Assembly: GCA_027605045.1 (NCBI GenBank)
Contig: JAQFWX010000023.1
Span: 124,001 to 188,000 of the forward strand
Reading direction: 5' to 3'
DNA: 64,000 nt
Origin: Phallus indusiatus
Lineage: Eukaryota; Basidiomycota; Agaricomycetes; Phallales; Phallaceae
Each line of letters opens with the position of its first letter. The stretch's first letter is position 1. The position numbers and the translations under genes were made by a program. Of the stretch, positions 22,532 to 35,572 are shown one piece after another. The notes beneath the pieces were generated by a model that had not been told where the DNA came from, did no database searches, and saw only the letters and a program-made list of their open reading frames with translations.

Positions 22532-25500
22532 ATGTTCTCGGTGTAAGTGATTCTGTCATCTATAGCTGTATATAGCTTTGACTATCGATTCATCTAGGAG
22601 AGGCGTTAAAATATCTAGTAAGCAGTTGTGTTCATTTGAGTTTCGATCTAATTCATCACTCTAAAGATGTTTGCTTATTGAACCCTCCTCCGTCCTCATG
22701 GAAAAGCGATCCTAAATATCAAATCAGGATTAAGTATGGAAATGAGACGAAATCAAGCACCAAAAATACAGCCAAGGAAGGCGATTCCGATGGTCATCGT
22801 GTGGTCTGGAATGACTCTTTCACCTTGTGAGCCTAAGGTTATTACATCTTTCACGTCATTCTAAGATCCGAATCAGTACTGGTGATATCACCAATGATTC
22901 TCAGCTAAATTTTGTTGTCTTTCGGGTGCACCGACTCTTTCCATCAGTAATGGTTGGATCATCTGTACCACACGTTGTTGATTTAGTCAAAACGAAAAAA
23001 GAATCAGGTCAGAGCTCCCAAATTAACTTTTATTATCTCATATAAACATTTTGTAGGGTCATGCAAGTTGGACATTACTAAGAAATGTCAATTATCGTTC
23101 GACATCGAAGAACTATCCGATGCTGTTCCCGAAGTGGTAGGCGAGGCATCAGAGGCGATGGCAAACCTTCCAGATCTAGAAGTTCCAGCTGGAGCTGCTA
23201 AGATTATCACCTCTGCAGTAAATTTTTACGACGATCAAGAGAAGACCTGGGCGTCGTTTCTCGCTCAGTTTCAGGTATTCATGAGAGTATTAGATGAGGC
23301 TTCCGAGGTAGATCCAGGACTTGTATAGTTTTGTCGTTCTCTTACATCCTTACAGATAAGTCCATATGCGAAAATAGCGTGGAGTATTTTGTCAGTTATT
23401 CCAAAGGTAACAAGCACCTTGCTGAATTAATTAACATAATTTGAGCTTCGATACCTTCTGTCAGACCATCATAGCGCAACAAAACCGAGACGAGAAGGTT
23501 AAAAAATTATACGAGAAGTTGAACGACATTTATGACTATATAACGGATGCAAAACGGCTGACCGAATTTACCACCACACAATCAAAAACACTCCTTGTGC
23601 TAGTCCAACAAACTGTTGAGTGCGCATATTTCATAAGAGAGTACAGCATGAGGAATATGGGTAAATGATATCTCGGGACTATGCGATATAGGCTGACGTG
23701 TAAGTTCCAGTCAAGAACATCGTGAAAGGAGCCATCGGTGATACGGATGACAAAATCCAGAAGTTCAACGACAAACTTGATCACCTTAAAAATGTCCTAA
23801 AGGATTCCGTTAGTCTCGAAACTAACATTGTGACACTTCGCTTGTCCAAGCAACTTGATGAACAGAGTAAAACCATTCAATCTTTGGTATTTATTTTATT
23901 GATAATATGTTGCAGGGGACCTGACCCTGCTTGAAGGGATGCCCTATGATCCTGACGCCGGTTTTATTCCAGGGAAAGGATGTCTCCCAGGAACTCGTCA
24001 GACATTGATCAACGAGATACTGGAATGGGTCAATAATGACGCATTGCCTCAAGTTCTTGTCATCAGCGGACAGGCAGGGACAGGCAAGTCGGCCATTGCG
24101 CATACTGTTGCGGGACTTTTTCGGGAGCAGAATCGCCTCGGATCTATATTTTGTTTTAACAGGAGTTACAAAGATCGGCGCAATTTTGTGTTCAGCACTA
24201 TAGCCCGCGATTTGGCTGATGGTGATGACATATGGCGCCGAGAATTGGTGAAAGCCATTGGAAAAGCTTCGGTTAGGAAGTCCAAGGATCCCGGCTTACA
24301 ATTTCATGAACTTATTCTCCGACCTTCAGCTGAAGTTACGACTATTGGACCTGTTGTCATTGTTATCGATGCTCTAGACGAAAGTGGAGACCGTCAGGAA
24401 CGCAAGGGTGTCCTGGATCTTATTTTTGACGGATTTGCCGAACTTCCGAAGAACTATCGAGTTATCGTTACCTCTCGTCCTGAACAAGACATTGAGGATC
24501 TGTGTCAAGACTCGAGCGTGGTCTACAAGCGAATGGGAGATATTGACGTGGAAGAAACCCGTTCTGATATTCAAAAGTATATTTCCAACTCCCTTGCCCC
24601 GATATCATCATTCTTGGACGAGATAGATGGAAACTGGTGTAACATATTGGTCAAGTGTGCTGAGGGCCTTTTCCAATGGGCAGAAACGGCCTGCCAGTTT
24701 ATCGACCCTACCCTCAAGCGTTCAAGACTAGTCAAGGAAAAATGGAAAACTTGCATTTCTGGTTCATCTTCGTCGTTATATGGACTGTATCGCCAAATCA
24801 TCTTGAGCCAATCGGAGTCCGAGAGTGCTGCGTTTCTTAGCGAGTTCAAGACAATTGTCGGCGCGATTATGATGGCTCGTGAACCCCTTTCCATAAATGC
24901 TCTACAAGACATGTTTCATGAAATTGAAGACATTGACACAGTACTCGGCCCTTTCGGCTCCCTTTTTGATGGTGTACGTGGAACAACTACTCCCGTACGA
25001 CCTCTCCACACTTCACTATTCGATTTTTTCATGGCTGCGGAAAGTAACGAGTTTTACATCGACACATCCAATCAAAGCGCTATAACAATCGCATGCCTGG
25101 AACTGATGAACAGGATGCTTTGTTTCAATATTTGTGATCTCGAGACATCACATATACCCAATCGCGAGGTCCCTGACTTGGACGCACGCGTAAAGGCAGC
25201 TATTCCGTCGCACTTATCCTATTCATGTCGATTTTGGGCATTTCATCTCCAATTTTCGGTTCGTAGCGCGGACCTCGTTGGAGAAATTCGGTCCTTAATG
25301 AACTATCATCTGCTGTATCTGTTCGAGGTACTCAGTCTATTGGGCGAAGTTGACGAAGGTTGCGTGGCGATGCGGAGATTGGCAAATTGGTGCACCGTCA
25401 GTGTTGCTGCTTCTCCTATATAGGCACATGTGACTGAACAAATGTTAGGACGTGGATAAAGACTTGGCTGATGATGCAATGGATGCATGGCAATTTGGAT

Positions 25501-27961
25501 ATGACTTCGGAGGTCCGATAACTGAGAGCACGCCTCATCTCTACATCTCTGCCCTTCCTTTCACCCCTCGCGATTCATTCATATCCAAACAATACCTTTC
25601 AGAATATCCGGGATTGTTTACATTCGACATCGGAGAACCTCTTCATTCTCGTCGCAACGTTGGTATTATGCGAAGATACAATGTCGGACATCCCACGGTG
25701 ATTGCCTTTTCACCGAAAGGTAAATACCTCGCAACTGGGTCACAGGCAGGTGAATTTTGGGTTTGGAATTATGCAACAGGAGAATTAGTTTATCAGTATT
25801 TGGCCGAGGATCGTGCGTCCGTATGCGACATCACGTTCTCTCCTGATGGAGAATTGGTTTACTGCTGCTTTTGGACGGGATATATTCTGGTCTGGAACAC
25901 TAAGTCAGACGAAGACTACATGTGGTTGTACGAGAAGACTGTCGGCGATGAGTACCTCTATTTCACCATCTCTTCGGATGGGAATTTCATAGCCTTGTGG
26001 ACGAAAAACAACGGTTATCTATACAGTCGAGAAAATGATCGAATTCTCAAACAGTTCGAACGTGATGGCGATTCCAATTATAAATCCCTTGCCGCGTTCT
26101 CTCCTAATGGGAACTTCGTCGCGTTTTTTGAGGAACCTCATGTGTGGGTATGGAATATCCGCAAACGAGCAATGGTCCTGACCGAGGTTGCATTCCAAAC
26201 GGATCTATCGCTTACTAACAGATACGTTGCGTTTGTGGGACGCCCCAGTACCAAAATCAAAGTCTGGGATGTGCGGACGGGGACGAACGTTATGGAAATC
26301 GGAGATGACACTTTTATCGACCACTTTCGATTGTCTCCTGATAGCCAATATATTCTCTCCTCTTTTGACACCACGTACTCAATTTGGAGTATTTCTGCGG
26401 GGGAACTGATCAGTCGGTCATCACTAGACTATCGCATCTGTTCTCTAACGTTTTCACATGACTCCACATCGATCGCATTGGGCACTGTGGACGGCGCAAT
26501 AAGCGTTCGTCAGTGGGATACATCCATACGGCAAAACAGCGTGCATGCCGGGGACAACGACAGCGTACCAATGCAGGTTTTACTGAGGGGAAAGCATCTT
26601 ATCCTTCAATACGCCGGAATTTATGGCGGTTACATTCAGATATGGGATCCTATCACAACGAGCACCATAGTTTTCGAAACTCGTTTTGATGGTCACCCTA
26701 GCCTTGTCAAATGTTATCTTGACGAGGAGCATGTCCACGTCGTTTATCCGACAGAGCGTGGACTCTGTCTTTGGGACGACATACTGGGCGAGACAGTTCT
26801 AGAGCCTGGGGAGATACTAGGTTCCTGGCATGCGACGCTCAATTTGACCTCTTCAGACAAATATATTGTTTATGGCAGCCAGAAAGGCCTCATCAAGACA
26901 TGGGACATTCGCACCCGTAAACTGATCAATGGGCCTTACAATCTCGCAGACTCAGTCTATAATCTATCCAAAGTTTCTATGTCTGCAAGCGGTGACAAGT
27001 TTTTACTCATTGAAAATCTCCACAGTATCATCGAGATTAGAAAATGTGAATCAGGTCGCGTACTGGGAGGACCGTTTAAACCGGGTCATAATGTAGAATC
27101 CACGATTGCCTTCTCTGCCAATGAGACGCATATTTCGTGCATATCATCTCGTGGTATCAACATTCTAGATGCCTCAACGGGAGAGAAGGTAAACTCGATA
27201 CCGTTTAATGACAATGGCGATGATTTCCACCAACTATCTCCAAACCAAAATTATCTTGCGTGGTTGGACGACGGCAAATTGAAACTCTTTGACATGGACG
27301 CTGAAGCACTACTCGATGGCCCGTCGCTCCGTCATGATATAAAGATGTTCCAGTTTTCCACCGATTCAAGACACCTTTTAACTGCATCCGGCGCTGGTCA
27401 ATCGAGCAAGTTCACACATTTGAGCATCTGGAATATCCAAGACAAAAAAAAGATCAAGGAGCCAATTTGGCTCGCATCAGAACCAAGCGACATATACGCC
27501 GTGGATCTAAGCAATGGACGTCTTGGGCTTTCGGTGAAGTGCCGCTCACTAAACTATCGTTCCGTTGCAATCTGGGATTTGAATGTGTACGAGAAAATGA
27601 CCGCCCTATATTTCCCTCGCCAAAATCCCCCACAGCTCCTTCAAGTTGTAGATGGTCCTGAAATTGAGAGGCAGGTCAATCATCAAACGTAATGGTCAGA
27701 GTCTAACAGGAAAATATCTGCAGGAAAGATGTGTTGAATTATGCGCTGAAGACTTGGAAAAAAGCTTCAATCCCGGCTTTCGCTAGGATGATCAATGGCT
27801 GGGTATTGGGAATGCACAATGAACTGCTATTATGGGTTCCGAATAAAAGGCGAGATGGATTCTGGTACCCATGCGTGATGCATGTACCATGTCGGAATGT
27901 CACCAAACTCAATTTCAATAACTTTGTACATGGTACCCGGTGGACAGATTGTGAGGGATAA
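22532..27961 (+). CDS. NACHT-WD40 NLR-like protein with C2-like N-terminus
   Basis: A fungal STAND NTPase. ATG 22532 and an 11-nt exon splice (intron 22543-22625) to a C2-like region (QIRIKYGNETK, VVWNDSF). Helical exons with coiled-coil character follow (about 23060-23880). The NACHT domain has Walker A GQAGTGKS at 24068-24091 and Walker B VVIVIDALDES at about 24354. The frame ending near 25423 continues: a 53-nt intron (about 25397-25449) removes its stop and leads to the STPHLYISALPF linker. About 700 residues of degenerate WD40 repeats come next, with motifs such as FSPDGELVYCCFW. A further small intron near 27677-27711 leads to the conserved tail (GWVLGMHNELLLWVP ... NNFVHGTRW) and TAA at 27961. 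It probably acts as a ligand-triggered switch in self/non-self or stress signalling. Ligand and effector output are unknown. Confidence 0.85.
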
Positions 27962-28582
27962 AAGCAAGGATGCGTGAGTGGTATTATTCCACCAATTTAG
28001 ACATTTTTGTGGTACTCAACCTTTTCTCTTAGTCTACGTTGCACAGTGTCAATATACTATCATAGCAGTGGTATATCATCAATCTGTTTTCAATTTTTCT
28101 CGGACAGCCTGAATACGTAGTAAATAGTCGCCATCTCGTTTTGATTTTTTTTTTTACTTGGATACCCGCGACGGTGCTGTTCAATATGTATACAAAGTTA
28201 TGAAGTTGTACACATTTGATAAAATTTATTCACACTTTCCTATGACAAGTTAGCTTTGAAGAAGGTCAGACAGTGGTAATGTGGCTGCTAGAAGTAAGAA
28301 GGCTTATTGAATACATATAACCATCCGACATCCTATCACCCTGACAATCTCTATGTGTTATATTTTGGAGAATAATTATCGGGGAATTCATCAGAGGAAT
28401 TCAGATGTGCTCAACGTTGGGACTTAGCTCAGTATCGCGGGTTGGACGATAGGGAAGCGCTAAGACAACCGTGCGTTCAGACTCCGCCTCTCTGTACATG
28501 TGCTCTATCACAAGGGCTCAAAAGAATTGTATCCTTCGCATACGGTACCCTCACTGGTTTTAAAGGAATTGCGACGGAGGAA
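27962..28582. other. Intergenic region, no gene recognised
   Basis: Mostly AT-rich DNA without a coding pattern. A tRNA-like A-box near 28424 was considered and rejected because no cloverleaf forms. Confidence 0.5.
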
Positions 28583-29752
28583 ATGGTCGTCTTTTCGGGC
28601 GAATCTAAGAAGAGGAAATCGGACGTTACCCATGACACCGATGGAGGCGTAGAGCGGCGGAAAAAACGCAAACGAACATCTCACAGTAAAAAGAAGAAAC
28701 AAGAAGGTGATATTGTATGTACCTTCAAAATGTGAACTTGTCATTGAGTTGAATTTAGATGTTGACTCAGAACTGGAACCTGAAAAACCTGATCAAGCTA
28801 TGTCAATTGGTACGCAGAAGCCATCTTCCGGTGCCTGTTCTAGTCATTATTGTCCCACAGCTGACTCTTGTTCCTTTAAGATCACGTTCCGAATGATGAA
28901 TTTGAATCTCCGGATAATCGCTTGTCGAAAAATAAGCCTGTCAATCTACGAGAAGCTGAAAAACACGGCGTAAAAGGCACGTCATTGTTCGCGTTATCAC
29001 CTTCTACCCCATAGTTTCTAAGTTGAGCTCTAGTCGATGAAGAGCCATCCATGGAGCAGTTGGAAGATGCATCGACCGAGAAAAAGGCAAAAAAAGCGAA
29101 GCGAAAGAAAATGCAATCCCTCAAACCATCAACCTCTCCAGTGAAAGTCGTAGTTGGAGATGAGCTTAGTGCGCCTCATAAGATGGAAGACAACAAAAGC
29201 AAATATCCGGATCCAGGGAAAGATAGCAGTTTGGCAGAGTCAACTGCTAAAAGTACGATTCTCAATATCTTTTTATCTCAATGGCTGATACAGAAGCAGC
29301 ATTAACATACGTATATGAACGTCTGTCTTCTCGCTCGGAATGGAAATTCAACAAAGCCCGTCAAAACTGGCTCATTCGTAACATCTGGGACGACAAAGTT
29401 GTATGTGATAGATTTTGTTGTTACATTGAAGGCCCATCACTGAGTAGGGAATAGATCCCTGGGCTGTACTTTCCGTCTTGCTTAAGATATCTCAAGGGCG
29501 TACAAGGCAACTCTCGAGACGTAAGTGTATTGTGCTTCCGAATTAAGTATGGATTCCTTGCAACTTTTTTAGATATTGATCAAAGAATGTAACTCTATTA
29601 TTGATGAGCATAGTCGGATATCTGCACAAGAATCTGCCAAGGCGGAGGGTACCGTTCGTTTTCAGGAACCTCAGAAACCAGAGGATGACATCAAACTTCT
29701 TCGTGCGCAGCTGATACTTAAAAAACTGAGCAAAAAGAAAGATAAACAGTGA
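28583..29752 (+). CDS. WKF-domain protein (C7orf50/DUF2373 family)
   Basis: A small, very basic, probably nucleolar protein. The N-terminal exon is rich in Lys/Arg (ERRKKRKRTSHSKKKKQ), as are later pieces (KKAKKAKRKK). The C-terminal exons carry the WKF domain: YVYERLSSRSEWKFNKARQ, NWLIRNIWDD, then LYFPSCLRYLKGVQGNSRD. This domain is found in human C7orf50 and its fungal homologues, linked by general knowledge to ribosome biogenesis. About six exons end with KKKDKQ and TGA at 29752. The start at 28583 is the first ATG in frame with the basic exon. Acceptors of the middle exons (near 28759, 28880 and 29030) are by eye. Confidence 0.75.
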
Positions 29753-30337
29753 TTTGGTCCTTAGACGCTTATTGTGAGTATCCTTTATCTGTGATTTCCC
29801 AAAGTGGAAAGACAGACTCCGGACTCATTGGTACCAGAAACATATCATCACGATGTGGGTTGAGCTTTCATATTCGCAATAATTAGTATGAATAACATAT
29901 ATCTTAACACTGGTACTGGTCAGATAAACGAAACTGTGATTGATGAATGTGATTTTTTTTAATGCTTGGACAGGTCTGGTGCAGTACATCCAAGACACGT
30001 AATGATTTTTGTTTATGAGAGTCTCAAGTTAAACTACTCTTTAAATGTCAGGGTACTATCCCTCTCATTTTCTGTCTGCTTCGTGTCAGAGGTTTAACCT
30101 AATCTGCACCTATGGATTGTATCCAGATCCGAAAATCCGATCAGTTTCAAGCAATATTGAAGTTGGACGAGAAAAGCCTCTACGACGGTTATAACAAAAG
30201 AACCTATCTTCACCACGCGCATGCTTCCTTTGTTTTATCCGTGGAATGAATCATCTACCTTTATGGATCGCGTTCACAAAGGATTCCCGGTAGGCTGATA
30301 TACATATACGTATATATAAAGCAATCAACATCGCAAA
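29753..30337. other. Intergenic region with TATA-like element
   Basis: No gene is recognised. TATATATAAA at 30311-30320 lies close before the ATG at 30338 and may be the core promoter of the next gene. Confidence 0.45.
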
Positions 30338-31818
30338 ATGAGCTTAAATCCGTCCCGCTATCATATCATCCTCTCCAAGAAACATCCCCATTATGCCCGA
30401 GCGAAAGGTGGTCGTAACACACCACGTCTTACTGGTGGTTGTGACGATCGGGCTGTTCGCCCCAAAGAACGAACGCCCGAGTATTCACCGGTACCAGCAG
30501 TTACGAATAATGTCGCATCCCCGGCTACCGCTCATCAACATCCCTTGTCCTACGCAAGCGTCGTGAAGGGTTCTCCGCAGCGTACAAAGACGAGTACAAT
30601 TACCGGTTCAGGATGGCTAATTTTTCCCGAAGACGAGCCGCCACCAGGTCTCCGTTTCCTCAAGAAGAATGTGGAAAAGTCCGAGGAGTCAGGATATCTT
30701 GAAAACAATGCACCACCTTCGCAAGCCGACTCCGAAGAATCAGGAGAAGTTTCGTTGCTACAGTGCAAGTCAATCGAATCTCCCAAAGCTAATCGGAAAG
30801 GCTCGTTGCTGACATGAACACCGCTGACATCCCCGGATCATCGGGCTCGTGTTCTCGCCCCTTCCAGTAAATCACCGCCTACTTCACGTGTTCAAACGAC
30901 TCCGATTCGTTCGTCTATCGGCGTCTTAGCCGAAAGACCCACGTCCCAAGAAAAAGCGACCGCACCGTCGGTACCGGTACCCGTTGTCTCCACTCCAAAA
31001 ACTCTGCCTCTTCTCTCTCCATTTTTTATTTCTCCCCTCGCTTTACGTCGTGTTACCCGTCCACCTCTCGAATCCAATCCTATTTGTGTTAATCCCACAA
31101 ACAGCGGTGAGTCCTGGAAAATTCAAGCGAACCACGCCCCGGACTCCCAGAAAACACCAAAGTCAGTGCTAGATTCAAAGATTATTTTCACGCAAATCAT
31201 CATTGTTGTTGACGTTTGGACACAGACGATCTCCGACAGGAAAGGGGAAACATAAGTCAAAAGAAAATGTACCTGACGCAAGCCCAGTTGAAAACGTTCT
31301 AAAAGTGAGATAATCTTAAATGTTGTTTAACCTCTCTGCCTGCTCAGGTTACATGTTCTTCGTATGATAATAACGAGCTTCAGAGAAACCTGACTCATGT
31401 AGGCGAAAGCAATGCGTCCGACGCCGTCGATGTCGATTACACCTGGCGATACCGGTCTCTCCGAGCAGAAAATATTACCACCGCAAATGTTCCGTCGGAG
31501 ATTACACCATCTACCCTGTAAGTTATTATCCTTCGAATACTATGTACAGCTGATGATAGAAACAGTCCTTACTATCCGGATGCTTCAATAAACAGCGTAA
31601 TTGGCCTTCAAACGGACGATCAACTTAGTGCAATTCCTTCTTATGACAACGGAGAGATGGAGAGGATTGATAGCAGGCTAGACGAGGACTTGGGTATCAT
31701 AACTGAAGATCTCACAAATGTTTCGAAGCAGATTCATGGCCTACTTGACCGACTTCGGAAATTAGACGCATATCGCCGTCAGAGGAGTGACGCAACTGCA
31801 GAAGGTGACCATCATTAG
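30338..31818 (+). CDS. Hypothetical protein, Ser/Pro/Thr-rich, probably disordered
   Basis: No family is recognised. The first exon starts at ATG 30338, is rich in Pro, Ser and charged residues, and contains SYASVVKGSPQR and GLRFLKKN. A TGA at about 30815 lies in this frame, but the same frame stays open for about 270 nt afterwards (SSKSPPTSRVQTTPIRSS ...). A 99-nt intron, GT at 30769 to AG at 30867, would remove the stop and keep the frame, so I treat this as one gene. Later exons (about 31350-31818) are more acidic and end in a heptad-like helix (RIDSRLDEDLGIITEDLTN) before TAG 31818. A coiled-coil scaffold or nuclear role is possible, but nothing shows it. If the intron is not used, the first 159 codons would stand alone. 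Confidence 0.55.
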
Positions 31819-32406
31819 TATTCGTACGTTCTCATTGTTCGTTTTTTCCTCCATGAACGAAACCAAAAAAAAAACTCACGAATTGTTATCTAAGGTTACC
31901 GGTTACCCGATACTCATCAGGTTTCTGATTGAACGGCACTCATAAAGCTGTTTGAGCGTCTTACCTTCTGTGTCGTGAATCATTATACAAAGAGAGATGA
32001 TGTATTTGGAGTGTTTTTATTATTTGCGGGCTTTATATGTGGTTCATCATGGACCGTTAGCTTTAATTCAGTCTGCTTTGTCCAGTGTTGGAGACGGTCA
32101 TGAACTTGAACAGTGGACAGCCGAGGTCCATAGAAACGAGGACGATGTCCTTGTACCGACAGGCCGTCCATTTTCCTTGGTCAATTTGAAATTATAATCT
32201 ACTGTATGCATATATCTTTATCACAATTTAAAATCTAGTCTGAACCCTTATTATCAACTGATGCGAGCGACTTTTGAACATCTTAACGATACCGAGTACA
32301 GTTGTTTACTTAACGTTGTGTACTATGCCTAACTGCTTCTCCAGAAAACAACTTCGTGCTCATTCCGGCTGCAAAAAAAAACTGACATCTTTTTTATATT
32401 GGTAAC
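31819..32406. other. Intergenic region between convergent genes
   Basis: No recognised coding content. The 3' ends of the unknown + strand gene and the minus-strand aspartic protease face each other here. Confidence 0.5.
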
Positions 32407-34385
32407 TTAGACTAACATGAAAGTAGATAGCAATATAACAGTAAAGCTAAACACAAAGTACAAGTGTTCACTGATAGATATGGACGAAGATGGGGTATTA
32501 GTTACAGTTGTATTGGCACCTCCCTGAGTGAAAGACTGGTTAGGTGGAATGACGAAACCGAGCTGAGCGTGATCGACGTCCCAGACGCTATCTACAAAAA
32601 AGAAACAGATTATTTACACATTCAAATTACAACATAGCAAAATCTTACAATAGTGCTTCAAAAGTGATCCACCCAAGATATTGAACCCTTCCAGAGCGTT
32701 GATCACCGTTTGACAAATCTCTGGATCATCGTCAAAAGGACCGACATTGAATTCTTCCGGAGGAACGGTCAGAACGAACGGCTGACCGCTCGTGTTGGTG
32801 AATGTAAAAGAAATGCTAGCATTGATTGAGTTTATTTCAGAGCATGGTACACCGAACGCTCCAAGGTTTCCATGTGGTTGGATTTTGGTAGAAATCAGTC
32901 CGTATATAGCCTGAGATTTAACAAGTAGCACGTCAACGCGTCAACATTCATCGAATCAATTTGACGGAGAACGTACCTGGGTAATGTTAGGCTGAAAGAC
33001 TAGATTGCTGGTTCCGGAATCAAAAATGATGTTGAGAGGTTTTGATAATAACGATGTGGTATGTCCGTTCACAGCGATATTGGACGAGTTTAATGTCCAT
33101 GGCGCACCTCCTCCTGGCTGAGGAGGAATCCCGACAGGAGCGAATGTCAGAGTTCCGTTAACCTTCGTTTGATCAATTCCTCCTATAGTCAGCTCGGCGT
33201 TTCCAACGCTTTTTGGTGTCAAGAATAAAGAGAAAACAGCTTCATAGATGTTTAATTCTCCATTGAGTTTATTCTTGACGAGGGGGAATATGGGGGAAAC
33301 GCTTACACGGTATGTTATTTACGTTTAGAACGTGATAGACGCTGCGGTTGGGAGTGAGGGACATTCCCTGATCAGAGTGTCACCGTTAAGGGGAACAACG
33401 CAAATTGCTGTAGATGACTTACTACAATGCCAGAAAATGGATCTGCATCCTGCGCAGAATAAGGTAAAAAACTAAAATAAGGAATAAGGGTACTTACGAA
33501 GCCTGCTGTCTGATCTGTTATGAGTAACAAAGGAACTTGAGGAGCAGACAAGTTCAGAATCGTCATTGTATCCATTCCTTCAATAACGGTCAAATTTTCA
33601 AAGTCCTGTGGGAAGACTTATAGTTCTGTTTCTTTCATTGAAAGAATTAAATTTTACACCTAAGATACAGAAGATATTAGTCAAAAGTCTAAACGGAGTG
33701 CAAGAAGTGGGCACTAACTTGGTTGAACACCTATCCCTGTGAATGTCGAAAAAGCAGCGGTCAACGGATATATTCAGAATATATAATGAACCATCCAACC
33801 AGTTCCAAAATTCAAAACTGTCGATTTGTTGAGGCTAATAAACGTGGAACTTTCGTTACTCAAGAAAGGTTTCTGGTTTTTGCATGTTTGGCAGCTGACG
33901 TCTTAAGGGAGATTATGGGCGGCTTGTCAATAATTAAAAATGATGAATCTCACCTGTAAGTTCCTAGAGACAAATAAGATTATATCAATGAATCGACGCA
34001 AAATGTAATCGCTTAAAAACTGACCGCGCTTGAAGACCCTGTGTCAAAAACAACGGTGAGAGCTTGAGGAGGGGTTCCAAAGCTGATGTTACCGAACCAT
34101 CTGATAAATCAAACGCGGGTTATCGCTTGTTAGTTATTTGATGTAAAACTATTAATAAGAGGCGTACTGCAAATCGGTGCCATTGAACAGGTCTGCGAGT
34201 GGTTCAGAACGGTTTGAGTCTGCGACAAGTAGTCGCGGACTCTGGCTTAGTCGTGTGCTCGTGGACTTGCGCGACGATAGCTTGATTGTGTGAAGGTCAA
34301 CAGCAGCAGTCTGTTGCGAATATATTACGAACACTAGGGAGAGTTGTATCAACCTCCATGTTCCACATTTAATACCGAAGGACAT
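32407..34385 (-). CDS. A1-family aspartic protease, probably GPI-anchored
   Basis: A pepsin-fold secreted endopeptidase. From ATG 34385 a hydrophobic leader (LIQLSLVFVIYSQQTAAVD) serves as signal peptide. The first catalytic motif is VVFDTGSSS (about 34030-34060) and the second is IIFDSGTSN (about 33010-33035), so both aspartates are present. C-terminal blocks include the pepsin-fold DVDHAQLGFV. The protein ends in a Thr/Ser-rich stretch and a hydrophobic tail (LYFVFSFTVILLSTFMLV) before TAA at 32407, as in GPI-anchored yapsin-type or membrane-bound proteases. At least nine introns are present; several middle exons (33600-33830) are tiny and not fully resolved. A damaged second copy lies directly upstream at 34727-35572. 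Confidence 0.82.
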
Positions 34386-34726
34386 TGTTGAGGATTAAAA
34401 GATGGTGGGGTATCACGGTTTTAGCGTTAGTTTGGAAAATCGGCTGAGAAAATCAACAAACGGCTTCTCGGCAATTGTATGATAGGTCTCGGCAACGTCG
34501 CGTCACGAGCTCAGATGTGCTTACTTGAACTTCATCAAATGGTAATGGTGCGTTTTAATTTCAGTATTTCAGTCAAAAAAAATAAATTCGAGGAACGTCG
34601 ATTTGATATATCAAAAAGCTAGGTTTAAATAAATATGAGCATAAAGGAAAAGAAAACAGTCAGACTGAACGTAAAACATGTACGTTCAGACGGTTCAGTA
34701 ATAGATATAGATCAAGAAGACGGAAC

Positions 34727-35572
34727 TTAAGCTGAATGACAACCATCTACTGATCCATTCGTGGAAGACTGAGATTGGATGAACGGAGTGCCAAAAGCGA
34801 TCCGATCGACGTCGTAGACATTGTCTATAAGCCAAAGTAGTTAAACATTATAAGGTTTACACAAAGCTTCAAAGGGTTGTGTTAACTTCAATAATGCTTT
34901 GACAGGGATCCGCCTATGACATTGAGGCCCCTAAGTCCGAGGCATTGATGTGTCTGACAGATCATAGGATCGTCATCGAAAGGACCAAGGTTGATTTCAT
35001 GAGAAGGGACGGTTAAGTTGAATAGTGACCATTAACGTCAGTGAAAGTAAAAGATATGTCTGCATCGATGGTACCTATTTGGGAGCACGGTAAGCCAAAA
35101 GCTCCAAGTTTACCGTGTGTTTTAATGTCGGGAGACATTAGCGCGTAAACCGCCTGGGTTTTGTATTAAAAATCAAGTTCAGTCTCAAAAAGAAGTGGAA
35201 CGATTACCTTTGTGATTTTCGGAGAAAAAATCAGATTACTAGTACCAGTATCAAACACCATAGTGGCGTTTCGGGATAGTAAAGGTGTCGTCTTGCTATT
35301 CACCGCAATACTAGATGTATTCAGTGTCCACAAGGTCACATCGGATTAGGTATAGTGACCGGGGCAAATGTTAACGACCCATTCACCTTCGACGAATCAA
35401 TACCTCCGAGCGTTATTTCGGCGTGCCCAATATTTTTCGGAGTCAGGAAAAAAGAAATGATGGCTATTGTAACACTTGTAAAAGGATGGCAACTGATAAG
35501 TAAGCGCGTCCTTGTCATTGTCAAGGCAGCTTCAGGCAGCCTCACGAATCCAAATTTGAAGGAAGTCCCATA
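34727..35572 (-). pseudogene. Decayed second copy of the aspartic protease
   Basis: The segment repeats the C-terminal half of the neighbouring protease: a GGIDSSKVNGSLTFAPV block, FDTGTSN at the second catalytic site, FGLPCSQIGTIDADISFTFTD, and a DVDRIAFG end. It lacks the N-terminal half, including a recognisable first DTG motif. After the IPNP block (about 35335) the frame is lost and a stop follows. A further frame change with a stop comes after the FTFTD block (about 35020). These are two independent breaks that no simple splice repairs. The 3' flanks (about 34650-34730 and 32420-32500) are also similar, so the pair arose by tandem duplication. Confidence 0.75.

Noticed and set aside
28424..28495. 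Possible tRNA gene (sequence like an A-box, TTAGCTCAGT, followed by GTTCAGACTCC)
   Set aside because: The B-box does not match the GTTCGANTCC pattern, and neither acceptor nor T stem pairs properly.
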